Position numbers and translations under genes: made by a program. From contig NZ_OCSR01000002.1 in assembly GCF_900230185.1 (NCBI RefSeq), positions 1,860,001-1,924,000 of the forward strand: DNA of 64,000 nt, read 5' to 3'. The notes beneath the pieces were generated by a model. The model saw only the letters and a program-made list of their open reading frames with translations. It did not search any database and had not been told where the DNA came from. Below are positions 26,300 to 34,889 of the stretch, piece after piece; position 1 is the first letter of the stretch; every line of letters begins with the position of its first letter. This DNA comes from Burkholderia sp. OK233. Lineage in GTDB: Bacteria; Pseudomonadota; Gammaproteobacteria; Burkholderiales; Burkholderiaceae.

Positions 26300-26402
26300 A
26301 GGGAGGGGACGGCGATCGCCGTTTCCTACCCCTATTCATCGGCCATGAAGCGTCGTTCGCCTCGGGTGCGGATCTGACATTCGAGTGTCGGCTTTGCTAC
26401 CA

Positions 26403-28011
26403 GATTGTGTTGAAAAAGTCGCCCGTAGTTCGGAATGTTCGGTATCCTGGAAGACATCGATCGACGGGAGTGATTCGTCATGATGGGTCAACTGGGCAGC
26501 GGACAGGACAAACTCTTCTACTCGTTCAACCTTGATAATCACGTCCCTCGCGAACACCTGTTGAGAGGCATAGATCACTTCCTCGATCTTCGTGATCTGC
26601 GCCAGCATCTCGCGCCGTTCTACAGTCCAATGGGACGGCCATCGATTGATCCAGAGCTCATGATCCGCATGTTGATTGTGAGCTACTGTTTCGGCATCCG
26701 GTCCGAGCGCAGGTTATGCGAAGAGGTCCATCTGAACCTTGCATATCGATGGTTCTGCCGTCTGGGTCTGGAAGACGCCGTACCTGAGCACTCGACCTTC
26801 TCCAAGAACCGCGACGGTCGCTTCCGCGATAGCGATGTACTACGCCATGTGTTCGAGTCGGTGCTGGGTCGCTGCATGTCCGAAGGTCTTGTAAAGGGTG
26901 AAGGTTTCGCGATTGACGCAAGCATCATCAGGGCCGATGCAAGCCCTGCACGCGGTGTCCCAGGTACTGAGTCCATCAACTGGGGTTGCGTCAAGGGCCA
27001 AAGCCGCGCAGTACGGGAATATCTAAAAGCATTGGAGGAAGCGAATCCGACCAGCGCAGACGCGGTCGAGGAGGCAGAGACATCGCCACCTCCAAAGAAG
27101 ATATCCCTGACTGATCCCGCTGCGAGCTGGACAGCCGCCAAGGGTAGCCCAGCGTTCTTCGCCTACTCGACCAATTATCTGATTGACCTGCAGGCAGGGA
27201 TCATCGTTGACGTCGAGGCGACGCCCGCGAACCGTTCGTACGAAGTGGAATCAACCAGGACGATGATTGACCGCGTTGAGCGGCGGCATGATCTCAAACC
27301 TCGGCGTCTTGCAGGCGACACCGCGTATGGCTCGGCAGCGATGCTTGCCTGGATGATCGAAGAGAAGGAAATTGCACCACATGTTCCGGTCTGGGACAAA
27401 ACGACGCGCAAGGACAATACATTGTCCAGCAGCGAGTTCCAATGGGATGAACTGGCCAATGAATATCGCTGTCCCACCGGGCACGCGCTACGCAGTGATC
27501 GGCGCAAGTTCAGAAATCCGCGCTCGCGCGTCACGAAGGCTGACACGATCATCTATCGGGCAAGCCAGTTCGACTGCGAAAGCTGTTCGATGAAGGATAG
27601 CTGCTGTCCGAATACACCATTCCGCAAGATCGCCCGCAGCATCCATGAAGCTGCGCGTGACGAAACGAGGCGTATTGCGAAGACGCCCGAATACAAGCGA
27701 TCTTGCCGTGAGCGAAAGAAGGTGGAAATGCTCTTCGCCCATCTCAAACGCATCCTGAAACTGGACCGTCTGCGACTGCGCGGTCCAAGCGGTGCCCATG
27801 ATGAATTTCTGATGGCAGCAACTGCGCAAAATCTGCGAAGAATGGCCAAGCGGTTCATGTCAGGAAGCAAGTAGATGAACCAGGCAGTCGCATGACGGGC
27901 AACGGGGATCGTTGCCTCGTTCAAGTTTGCCGCTTCGCCGATCGCCACAACTCGAAAACGTGCTGCCAATTCCGGCGTCTCCGACCAAAACAAGACTTTT
28001 TCAACACAATC
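26403..28011 (+). mobile_element. IS1182-family insertion sequence, copy A
   Basis: A 1609-bp element with ends GATTGTGTTGAAAAAGTC and its complement. Copy B (32137-33745) has the same length, end sequences and transposase, in opposite orientation. The flanks of copy A are ACCA on the left and CTCC on the right. They do not match, because the right flank is the inverted start of the thrS gene. Confidence 0.88.
26480..27874 (+). CDS. IS1182-family transposase, copy A
   Basis: A 464-residue DDE transposase. It has an N-terminal DUF772 domain (GRPSIDPELMIRMLIVSYCFGIRSERRL) and the catalytic core with Asp in EGFAIDASIIRADASP, Asp in LAGDTAYGSAAML and Glu in RKKVEMLFAHLKR. An acidic insert lies between the first two, and a cysteine cluster CESCSMKDSCC is present. 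GGGAG precedes the start. The frame is intact, so either copy could supply transposase. Confidence 0.9.
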   Translation: MMGQLGSGQDKLFYSFNLDNHVPREHLLRGIDHFLDLRDLRQHLAPFYSPMGRPSIDPELMIRMLIVSYCFGIRSERRLCEEVHLNLAYRWFCRLGLEDAVPEHSTFSKNRDGRFRDSDVLRHVFESVLGRCMSEGLVKGEGFAIDASIIRADASPARGVPGTESINWGCVKGQSRAVREYLKALEEANPTSADAVEEAETSPPPKKISLTDPAASWTAAKGSPAFFAYSTNYLIDLQAGIIVDVEATPANRSYEVESTRTMIDRVERRHDLKPRRLAGDTAYGSAAMLAWMIEEKEIAPHVPVWDKTTRKDNTLSSSEFQWDELANEYRCPTGHALRSDRRKFRNPRSRVTKADTIIYRASQFDCESCSMKDSCCPNTPFRKIARSIHEAARDETRRIAKTPEYKRSCRERKKVEMLFAHLKRILKLDRLRLRGPSGAHDEFLMAATAQNLRRMAKRFMSGSK

Positions 28012-28212
28012 CTCCCACAACGAGCGCGCCAGCATTTGCGGCGTACGGATCTCGCGAAAGCCCGCGCGCCGCATGCGGGCACGCATGTAGTCTTCCAGCA
28101 CGCGGTACAACTCCCAGCCGCGTGGGTGCCAGAAAACCATGCCGGCGCCTTCTTCCTGCTGATGGAAGAGGTCGAGTTTGTTGCCCAGTACACGATGGTC
28201 GACGTCGTTCAC
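28012..28212 (-). pseudogene. thrS: 5' part of a short threonyl-tRNA synthetase gene, cut off by IS1182
   Basis: 67 codons from a GTG start (GGAG upstream) read NDVDHRVLGNKLDLFHQQEEGAG, FWHPRGW and TPQMLARSLWE, the start of the class II ThrRS catalytic domain. The frame then runs into IS1182 copy A. No TGS or editing domain precedes it, so the intact gene encoded a short, about 405-residue ThrRS. The remaining 338 codons lie at 33746-34763 on the other strand. Joining the two pieces at the GGAG duplication gives SLWEKSGHWEKFGAAMY. The leader peptide and attenuator remain with this piece. Confidence 0.88.
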
Positions 28213-28283
28213 GATGACACTCCGTTTGATTTGATTCTGCAGATATTGAGGATCGATGCCGCAAACGGAGGTCCAGAAACGCC

Positions 28284-28314
28284 AAAGGCCCCGTCCGTTT
28301 CCGGCGGGGCCTTT
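28284..28314 (-). terminator. Attenuator hairpin between thr leader peptide and thrS
   Basis: Perfect 10-bp stem AAAGGCCCCG / CGGGGCCTTT with an 11-nt centre, lying between the Thr-rich leader peptide stop and the thrS start on the same strand. The T tract after it is weak (CTTTGGCGTTTC). Its position fits a transcription attenuator. Confidence 0.75.
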
Positions 28315-28339
28315 GGTGGTCTGCCACAGCTTCCTGCTT

Positions 28340-28426
28340 CTAGCGTGCGCAACCTCCAGACGACCCGCCTGTGAAGGTGGTCGTCGTGGTGGTGACGGCA
28401 GCGAAGGGAATCGAGTGGAAGTCCAT
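28340..28426 (-). CDS. Threonine-rich leader peptide for thrS attenuation
   Basis: A 28-codon frame beginning MDFHSIPFAAV and then six consecutive Thr codons, with a seventh two codons later, ending GGCAR and stop. A stable GC-rich hairpin follows, and thrS starts 128 bp beyond the leader stop. This is the layout of ribosome-mediated attenuation: slow translation through the Thr codons when charged tRNA-Thr is scarce would favour read-through into the synthetase gene. An anti-terminator pairing has not been worked out in full. Because thrS is broken here, the leader now controls only a fragment. Confidence 0.72.
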   Translation of the reverse strand: MDFHSIPFAAVTTTTTTFTGGSSGGCAR

Positions 28427-28559
28427 GGATCGACAGTAAACGATTTTGTGGCGATGCGTCAATCGCAATCTGGATAAGCGATACGATGGATGTTTGATCC
28501 GAAGCCGACGCATTTTCGCTAAACTTCGATCGACCATCCAACCGACCGAGCACTTCACC

Positions 28560-29045
28560 TTGACCATCCACATCCGCCCCGCCCACGCAGCCGACGCCGC
28601 TCTGATTCTCCGCTTCATCACCGAACTCGCGGTGTATGAAAAAGCTGAGCACGAAGTTGTTGCGACCGTTGAAGACATCGAAACGAGCCTGTTCTCCGCT
28701 ACGTCCACCGCGAAGGCTTTGATCTGCGAAATGAACGGGCAGCCGATCGGCTTTTGCGTTTACTTCTTTTCCTATTCGACGTGGCTCGGCAAACAGGGGC
28801 TTTATCTGGAAGACCTGTACATATCGCCGACATCGCGTGGCAGTGGCGCGGGCAAACAGATGCTTCGCCATCTTGCACAAATTGCGTGCGAAACCGGCTG
28901 TGGGCGATTCGAATGGAGTGTGCTCGACTGGAACGAACCCGCGATCGGCTTCTATGAATCGATCGGCGCGAGCGCGCAAAGCGAATGGGTTCGCTACCGG
29001 CTGGCGGGAGACGCACTTACGGCGTTTGCCGACGGCAATACGTGA
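28560..29045 (+). CDS. GNAT-family N-acetyltransferase
   Basis: A 161-residue acetyltransferase of the spermidine-acetyltransferase-like GNAT group. It begins TIHIRPAHAADAALILRFITELAVYEKAEHEV. The acetyl-CoA binding segment reads LYISPTSRGSGAGKQMLRHLAQIA and the C-terminal part NEPAIGFYESIGA. I use the TTG at 28560, where homologous proteins begin; the frame is open to 28446 but that part is low in family character. It is divergent from the thr leader/thrS, and would have been so before the inversion too. Substrate unknown, possibly an amino acid or polyamine. Confidence 0.8.
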   Translation: MTIHIRPAHAADAALILRFITELAVYEKAEHEVVATVEDIETSLFSATSTAKALICEMNGQPIGFCVYFFSYSTWLGKQGLYLEDLYISPTSRGSGAGKQMLRHLAQIACETGCGRFEWSVLDWNEPAIGFYESIGASAQSEWVRYRLAGDALTAFADGNT

Positions 29046-29085
29046 GACACGTTTGCCCCCGAACAGAAACGTAGCCGCTAACCGA

Positions 29086-29670
29086 CTAATCGCCCGCGCC
29101 GCTCGCCACCGGCGCGACTTCAAACGCGTCGCCCGTGGCGAAGAACGTTCCGCCTGCAACGTAGTGGCACGTGCGCAGATCGGGATCATCGCCGAAGTGC
29201 CAGCGGTTGTTCGAATACACGCGGCTGTCCGCGTAGACGGCGACCACTTCGCCAATGATCAGGTCGTGCCGCTGGCTATCGTCCGGAATCACCTTGCATT
29301 CCATCCACGTGATGCAGCCCGCCAGCATCGGCACATCGATTTTTTGTGCCGGGAAAGTCTCGAGGTCAAAGGCCGCAAACTTGTCGAGTTCAGCGCCTGC
29401 GTTCGTTCCCACCGCCAACGTCTGCGCGGCAAATCCACGGCTCGGCAGTTGCAACCCGAACACGCCGCTCGCTTCAATCAGTTGCCGCGTGAGCGTGCGA
29501 CTGTCCACCACCACGACCACCTTTGGCGGAGTGAAATCGAGCGGCATCGTCCACGATGCGGCCATCACGTTCGAGCGGCCGCCGTGCGCGCTGGTAATGA
29601 TCGTGACAGGGCCATGATTCAGTAGCTGCGTGGCCCGCGACAATGCGACGGGTTCCCGGGTGACTTTCAT
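29086..29670 (-). CDS. Flavin reductase-like domain protein (flavoredoxin type)
   Basis: A 194-residue FMN-binding split-barrel protein. It has LLNHGPVTIITSAHGGRSNVMAASWTMPLDFTPPKVVVVV at the start and LVGTNAG-like AVGTNAGAELDKF and LAGCITWMECKV further on, as in the flavin reductase-like domain family, which usually supplies reduced flavin or binds FMN. It is in a stretch of unrelated small genes, so no partner oxygenase can be named. No good ribosome binding site decides the start, but the length is normal. Confidence 0.78.
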   Translation of the reverse strand: MKVTREPVALSRATQLLNHGPVTIITSAHGGRSNVMAASWTMPLDFTPPKVVVVVDSRTLTRQLIEASGVFGLQLPSRGFAAQTLAVGTNAGAELDKFAAFDLETFPAQKIDVPMLAGCITWMECKVIPDDSQRHDLIIGEVVAVYADSRVYSNNRWHFGDDPDLRTCHYVAGGTFFATGDAFEVAPVASGAGD

Positions 29671-29952
29671 ACGTGCTCTTCCGCGTCAAATGGATCAGGC
29701 AGATTGTAGCGGGGACGCGCAAAACGGGTGTAACGTGTCGCAATGACACAGAAAGTGAAAGCTGTGCCAAGTAGGTGAAAAACTGCTGATGCAGTTAGTG
29801 AATTGACCCGGGCGGCCGACGCCTTTTTGCGAGGATTCGGCCGTCTGCAACTGTCGCGGATCGCCCCACAAGAGACGGTCGTGTCTTCCCGAAGCGACCG
29901 TTCGCGAACGAACGAACAACGACGCGGCGGGCCGCCGTGACGGCGGGTTTCC

Positions 29953-30327
29953 TCAACGCTTGGGGCGAGAAAATATGTTGACGAGATTCCCGTCAGGGTC
30001 GCGCAGCAAGAGCGAGCGATTGCCCCACGGCATCAACGTTGTCGGCATCACGATGTTTGTCCCGGCCGCACTCATCCGTTCGAACACTGCGTCAACGTCC
30101 TCCACTTCGAACTCCAGGATCGCCGATTGATTTGCAGCCGCAGTGGCAGCACCGACATTGAAAAGCTCGATCAGATGCTCAGACGAAATCGCAAGCGTCG
30201 CTCCTTCGAATCGCATTTCGGCAAATCCATCGGCCGGACGTACCGCCTCGATACCGGAAAGCCTTTGATAAAACTCCACCAGCCCATCGATATCCCGGGT
30301 AACAACACGAACCGATGCGAACTTCAT
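29953..30327 (-). CDS. VOC-family (glyoxalase/bleomycin resistance fold) protein
   Basis: A 124-residue protein of two beta-alpha-beta-beta-beta modules. It begins MKFASVRVVTRDIDGLVEFYQRLSG and ends GNRSLLLRDPDGNLVNIF, the metal-binding Glu position being replaced by Asn near the end. GAGGAG precedes the ATG. It starts 32 bp after the stop of the WYL regulator on the same strand, so the two are probably co-transcribed and the regulator may control it. Substrate unknown. Confidence 0.8.
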   Translation of the reverse strand: MKFASVRVVTRDIDGLVEFYQRLSGIEAVRPADGFAEMRFEGATLAISSEHLIELFNVGAATAAANQSAILEFEVEDVDAVFERMSAAGTNIVMPTTLMPWGNRSLLLRDPDGNLVNIFSRPKR

Positions 30328-30359
30328 TTTGAGCTCCTCGCCAAGAAAGGAAGCTCAGT

Positions 30360-31082
30360 CTAATGGTCGATACTGTCAGATTCTGGCAGTATTGTGCGGC
30401 TGGCGACGTGATTGAGCCTACGCCACTCACGAAGCAGTGTTGACCGCCTTTTGGGGTAGCGCTCTTCCAACTGCTCGACGTTCGAGATCCGGTCCGAACG
30501 GAAATTCCGAAAATCGGCTCGAAGCTCGCACCAACACATCAGGACCCGTGCCTGGTCGAAATACACCAAGGCAAAGGGCCAAACGACACGCTGAGAGTGA
30601 ATACCACTGGCGTCCACGTATGTAATATTGAGCTTCTGCTCTTCTCGGACTGCGGCACGCAGAAGGTCAGGCGAGACTTTGTGGGCATGTCTCTTCAACG
30701 GCGCGCCGACTAGCAGCGATGACTCCTCCAGTTCGCGACGCAGTTCGGTGGGCAGTATGGCGGCTATCTTCGCAAGCGTGCTCAGCGCACCGGACGATAG
30801 CGTCTTGTCGCAGCGATCGGCCACCCAGCGCATGCCAAGAACCAGGGCGTCGAGTTCCTCCGAGCGAAACATCATGGGCGGCAGCATGAAACCCGGTTTC
30901 ATAATGTAACCAACGCCCGGTTCCCCCTCGATCATTGCTCCTTGCGCCTGCAAACTGGCGATGTCGCGGTATAGCGTGCGGATGCTCACGCCGAGCTCCT
31001 CGGCCAGGGTTTGGCCACGCACGGGACGTCGATAACGACGTAACACTTGCAGGAGATGAAGGAGACGTTCGGAGCGGGACAT
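30360..31082 (-). CDS. YafY-type HTH/WYL-domain transcriptional regulator
   Basis: A 240-residue regulator. The N-terminal HTH_11 domain reads RLLHLLQVLRRYRRPVRGQTLAEELGVSIRTLYRDIASLQAQGA, and a WYL ligand-sensing domain lies at residues about 130-215 (VWPFALVYFDQARVLMCWCELR). The ATG at 31082 begins exactly at the conserved MSRSERLL; the frame upstream to 31295 falls in the dispersed repeat and is not coding. It is followed by the VOC gene. Confidence 0.85.
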   Translation of the reverse strand: MSRSERLLHLLQVLRRYRRPVRGQTLAEELGVSIRTLYRDIASLQAQGAMIEGEPGVGYIMKPGFMLPPMMFRSEELDALVLGMRWVADRCDKTLSSGALSTLAKIAAILPTELRRELEESSLLVGAPLKRHAHKVSPDLLRAAVREEQKLNITYVDASGIHSQRVVWPFALVYFDQARVLMCWCELRADFRNFRSDRISNVEQLEERYPKRRSTLLREWRRLNHVASRTILPESDSIDH

Positions 31083-31212
31083 ACGTGAATCCTGATATCG
31101 ACACTGAAGCAAATCGACGACGCTATCGGTTACTTCGAACCGAATGCATAAGTGGCGTCCAGACAAACACTGCATTGTTGACGATCTATGCGGCTCAGTC
31201 GAACGCCTCAAT

Positions 31213-31283
31213 CTGGCCGCGTGCTGCCTAACGCACGAGGTATCGTTTCCGTGGTGCGCAATGCGGCGACCGGCAGCGGGCGA
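31213..31283. repeat. Dispersed direct repeat, copy 1
   Basis: About 71 bp, shared with 32016-32088 in the same orientation at high but not full identity (for example TCGTTTCCGTGGTGCGCAAT against TCGTTTCCCGTGGTGCGCAA, then a GACCGGCAGC core). This copy is upstream of the WYL regulator gene. Confidence 0.7.
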
Positions 31284-31372
31284 CGGCGGATTCAACCGCT
31301 GTTCGGACTACCTTCTTCGCAACGACTGTTTTCAAGCAGCAACTGCGGCTCGTCCCGGATTGATATGCGCGA

Positions 31373-31840
31373 TCAGAGGTCGTGTGTGCGCGGGATGACA
31401 ACCGCTTGACCGTGCAGTTTGCCGTCCGTGTCGAGAAGCTGCCACAGCGTGGCTTCCTCGATCATGAAGCGCTGGCCCGACTTCGTGATACGCACACCCT
31501 TGTAGCCCGCCTCGTAGCCGAGCCGCTGTACGCGTGCGAGAAATTGCTGCCGCTCCTCGCGATTCGGAGCCTCGGCCGAGAGTCGGGACGGCAGTCGAGT
31601 GAGTTCATCCCAGCTATATCCAAAGCGGCGCTGCGCGGCCTTGTTGCCGTATATAAAGAGCGGGTCGGGATCGGTGTTGTGCGCGAGTACCGCGAACGGG
31701 GCATTCTCATAGAGCCATTCGGTAGCTTCGGCCACGGGCATGGCCTGTTGCACCAGGGGCCGACCAAGTAGCTGGGCATAGCTGTCGGCAAGGAGCTGAT
31801 AGAAAGCTAGATCGCGGTGGAGTGGGATCATCTGTGACAT
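31373..31840 (-). CDS. MEKHLA-domain protein
   Basis: A 155-residue PAS-like MEKHLA-domain protein with LLGRPLVQ, the APFAVLAHNTDPDPLFIYGNKAAQRRFGYSWDELTRLPSRLSAE core and the closing LWQLLDTDGKLHGQAVVI. Such proteins occur in bacteria as stand-alone small PAS-related sensors of unknown role. The start at 31840 is a choice among Met codons without a good ribosome binding site; the open frame continues to 31894. No operon partner is visible. Confidence 0.75.
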   Translation of the reverse strand: MSQMIPLHRDLAFYQLLADSYAQLLGRPLVQQAMPVAEATEWLYENAPFAVLAHNTDPDPLFIYGNKAAQRRFGYSWDELTRLPSRLSAEAPNREERQQFLARVQRLGYEAGYKGVRITKSGQRFMIEEATLWQLLDTDGKLHGQAVVIPRTHDL

Positions 31841-32015
31841 TTCGACGGAGATCGTGGGGTCTGTGCGACGGCGGAGGCACTCACGATACAGCATTGGCAG
31901 CGAAGGTTTCCAGCTTCCCGGCGTACTGCGGCGGCATAGGGCGGTGATTGATCAATCGCCGGAAAATGGTGGCGGACACTCCACTGTCCGATGCGCACGC
32001 GGCCGAGGATCGCTA

Positions 32016-32088
32016 CTGGCCGCGTGCTGACTAATGCATGAGGCATCGTTTCCCGTGGTGCGCAATGCGGTGACCGGCAGCACGCGAC
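32016..32088. repeat. Dispersed direct repeat, copy 2
   Basis: Second copy of the 31213-31283 repeat, upstream of the MEKHLA gene and 48 bp from IS1182 copy B. Confidence 0.7.
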
Positions 32089-32136
32089 CCACTGCCGCCG
32101 CTCGAACCGTCAGCGGTTGAACGGCAGGTATCAGAG

Positions 32137-33745
32137 GATTGTGTTGAAAAAGTCTTGTTTTGGTCGGAGACGCCGGAATTGGCAGCACGTTTTCGAGTTG
32201 TGGCGATCGGCGAAGCGGCAAACTTGAACGAGGCAACGATCCCCGTTGCCCGTCATGCGACTGCCTGGTTCATCTACTTGCTTCCTGACATGAACCGCTT
32301 GGCCATTCTTCGCAGATTTTGCGCAGTTGCTGCCATCAGAAATTCATCATGGGCACCGCTTGGACCGCGCAGTCGCAGACGGTCCAGTTTCAGGATGCGT
32401 TTGAGATGGGCGAAGAGCATTTCCACCTTCTTTCGCTCACGGCAAGATCGCTTGTATTCGGGCGTCTTCGCAATACGCCTCGTTTCGTCACGCGCAGCTT
32501 CATGGATGCTGCGGGCGATCTTGCGGAATGGTGTATTCGGACAGCAGCTATCCTTCATCGAACAGCTTTCGCAGTCGAACTGGCTTGCCCGATAGATGAT
32601 CGTGTCAGCCTTCGTGACGCGCGAGCGCGGATTTCTGAACTTGCGCCGATCACTGCGTAGCGCGTGCCCGGTGGGACAGCGATATTCATTGGCCAGTTCA
32701 TCCCATTGGAACTCGCTGCTGGACAATGTATTGTCCTTGCGCGTCGTTTTGTCCCAGACCGGAACATGTGGTGCAATTTCCTTCTCTTCGATCATCCAGG
32801 CAAGCATCGCTGCCGAGCCATACGCGGTGTCGCCTGCAAGACGCCGAGGTTTGAGATCATGCCGCCGCTCAACGCGGTCAATCATCGTCCTGGTTGATTC
32901 CACTTCGTACGAACGGTTCGCGGGCGTCGCCTCGACGTCAACGATGATCCCTGCCTGCAGGTCAATCAGATAATTGGTCGAGTAGGCGAAGAACGCTGGG
33001 CTACCCTTGGCGGCTGTCCAGCTCGCAGCGGGATCAGTCAGGGATATCTTCTTTGGAGGTGGCGATGTCTCTGCCTCCTCGACCGCGTCTGCGCTGGTCG
33101 GATTCGCTTCCTCCAATGCTTTTAGATATTCCCGTACTGCGCGGCTTTGGCCCTTGACGCAACCCCAGTTGATGGACTCAGTACCTGGGACACCGCGTGC
33201 AGGGCTTGCATCGGCCCTGATGATGCTTGCGTCAATCGCGAAACCTTCACCCTTTACAAGACCTTCGGACATGCAGCGACCCAGCACCGACTCGAACACA
33301 TGGCGTAGTACATCGCTATCGCGGAAGCGACCGTCGCGGTTCTTGGAGAAGGTCGAGTGCTCAGGTACGGCGTCTTCCAGACCCAGACGGCAGAACCATC
33401 GATATGCAAGGTTCAGATGGACCTCTTCGCATAACCTGCGCTCGGACCGGATGCCGAAACAGTAGCTCACAATCAACATGCGGATCATGAGCTCTGGATC
33501 AATCGATGGCCGTCCCATTGGACTGTAGAACGGCGCGAGATGCTGGCGCAGATCACGAAGATCGAGGAAGTGATCTATGCCTCTCAACAGGTGTTCGCGA
33601 GGGACGTGATTATCAAGGTTGAACGAGTAGAAGAGTTTGTCCTGTCCGCTGCCCAGTTGACCCATCATGACGAATCACTCCCGTCGATCGATGTCTTCCA
33701 GGATACCGAACATTCCGAACTACGGGCGACTTTTTCAACACAATC
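32137..33745 (-). mobile_element. IS1182-family insertion sequence, copy B
   Basis: A 1609-bp copy in opposite orientation to copy A, with the same ends. Its right flank GGAG (33746-33749) matches the GGAG that ends the thrS 5' fragment next to copy A (complement of 28012-28015). The left flank is AGAG. The 4.1-kb segment between the copies therefore appears inverted relative to the time of insertion. Confidence 0.88.
32274..33668 (-). CDS. IS1182-family transposase, copy B
   Basis: A 464-residue DDE transposase whose translated sequence is the same as copy A's over its full length, including the catalytic Asp, Asp and Glu motifs and the cysteine cluster. Complete identity suggests recent movement, or homogenisation by recombination between the two copies. 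Confidence 0.9.
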   Translation of the reverse strand: MMGQLGSGQDKLFYSFNLDNHVPREHLLRGIDHFLDLRDLRQHLAPFYSPMGRPSIDPELMIRMLIVSYCFGIRSERRLCEEVHLNLAYRWFCRLGLEDAVPEHSTFSKNRDGRFRDSDVLRHVFESVLGRCMSEGLVKGEGFAIDASIIRADASPARGVPGTESINWGCVKGQSRAVREYLKALEEANPTSADAVEEAETSPPPKKISLTDPAASWTAAKGSPAFFAYSTNYLIDLQAGIIVDVEATPANRSYEVESTRTMIDRVERRHDLKPRRLAGDTAYGSAAMLAWMIEEKEIAPHVPVWDKTTRKDNTLSSSEFQWDELANEYRCPTGHALRSDRRKFRNPRSRVTKADTIIYRASQFDCESCSMKDSCCPNTPFRKIARSIHEAARDETRRIAKTPEYKRSCRERKKVEMLFAHLKRILKLDRLRLRGPSGAHDEFLMAATAQNLRRMAKRFMSGSK

Positions 33746-34763
33746 GGAGAAAAGCGGTCATTGGGAGAAGTTCGGCGCGGCGATGTATTCGTTGGCCGAC
33801 GCGGAAGAAGGGCGCGCGCTGTGTTTGAAGCCGATGAGTTGTCCGTGTCACGTGCAGGTGTTTAACCAGCGTGTGCGGTCGTATCGCGAGCTGCCGGTCC
33901 GTTATAGCGAGTTCGGCGCATGTCATCGTGATGAACCTTCAGGGTCGCTTGAAGGGCTTAAGCGTACGCGTGCGTTCGTGCAGGACGATGCGCATGTGTT
34001 CTGCACGGAGGCGCATATCGAAGCCGAAGTGGGCCGCTTCTGTTCACTGCTGCGCGCTGTCTATGCGGATCTCGGTTTCCCTGACTTCAAAGTGGCGCTT
34101 GCCACGCGCCCCGCGATGCGCGCGGGCGACGATCAAACCTGGGATCGCGCGGAGGAGGCGCTGGCCAATGCCGCGCGTGCAGCAGGCCTTGAATTCGACG
34201 TACTCGAAGGAGAGGGCGCGTTTTACGGGCCGAAACTGGAGTTTCATTTGACGGACAGCCGAGAACGCAGCTGGCAATGCGGCACGATCCAGCTCGATTT
34301 CGTACTGCCGGAGCGGCTTGACGCGGAGTTCGTCAACGAGCGCAACGAACGCGAGCGGCCAGTGATGATTCATCACGCAGTGCTTGGCAGCATGGAGCGC
34401 TTTATCGCGATGCTGCTCGAACATCACGAAGGGTGGTTGCCGGTGTGGCTCGCGCCCGAGCAGGTCGTGGTCGCGACGATTAGCGATGCGAACGCGGCCT
34501 ACGCACAAGAGGCGATGCAGGCGCTTGACGACGTTGGCATCAGAGCACTGCTCGACGGCAGACCGGAGCGATTGGAAAAGAAGATCGTCGACGCAAGGGA
34601 AAAGCAGGTGCCAATTTTCGTCGCGGTCGGTTCGCGCGATGAACGCGACCGGACGATCAGTATTCGTATGCGCGACGGGCAGCAGTCGACGCTTGCGTTC
34701 GCGGAGGGTGTCGAACATTTGCGGCTGCATGCGTTGCCGCCTGCCACGCAAATGAAGCAATGA
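33746..34763 (+). pseudogene. thrS: 3' part of the short threonyl-tRNA synthetase gene
   Basis: 338 codons beginning EKSGHWEKFGAAMYSL, immediately after IS1182 copy B. The class II catalytic motif 2 region CHRDEPSGSLEGLKRTRAFVQDDAH, motif 3 VLGSMERFIAMLLEHHEG and the C-terminal anticodon-binding domain (LPVWLAPEQVVVATISD) are all present. The zinc ligands CPCHVQVFN, H in QDDAHVF and H in MIHHAVLG are kept. No start codon with a ribosome binding site was found in the IS junction, so the fragment is probably silent. A terminator follows at 34776. Confidence 0.88.
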
Positions 34764-34775
34764 AAGCATCACCAA

Positions 34776-34805
34776 CTTAAAGGCGCACTGACCTGCGCCC
34801 TTAAG
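34776..34805 (+). terminator. Terminator after thrS
   Basis: Stem CTTAAAGGCGCA / TGCGCCCTTAAG with one mismatch and a 6-nt loop, followed by GTTTTC. It lies 12 bp after the thrS stop. Confidence 0.7.
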
Positions 34806-34889
34806 CTGTCGTTTTCATTCAGTCACTCACTCGCTGTCATTGAAACATCGACTTGTCCAGTTTGCTCACTACACCCTCTCCGGCCGCAT

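Larger units (their letters stand above)
21535..26335 (+). mobile_element. Group II intron, interrupted by a serine-recombinase element
   Basis: The 5' end GTGTACGCCCG (21535) and following structured sequence, with the usual GTGAAAGTCCC segment at 21569-21579, are typical of bacterial group II introns. The reverse transcriptase frame, domain V and the 3' end CCTACCCCTAT (to about 26335) follow in order. Without the 2.94-kb insertion the intron is about 1.86 kb. It sits just upstream of the IS91-like recombinase gene in opposite orientation. The end positions are within a few bases. Confidence 0.82.

Noticed and set aside
31083..31295. N-terminal extension of the WYL regulator
   Set aside because: The conserved protein begins at MSRSERLL (31082), and the extension falls in the dispersed repeat.
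33540..33745. Possible fusion start for the thrS 3' part inside IS1182 copy B
   Set aside because: The frame is the transposase's opposite strand and has no ribosome binding site; the thrS similarity begins only after the IS end.
26403..33745. Composite transposon formed by the two IS1182 copies
   Set aside because: The outer flanks (ACCA and GGAG) are not a duplication, and the thrS pieces show that one copy inserted alone, with inversion afterwards.
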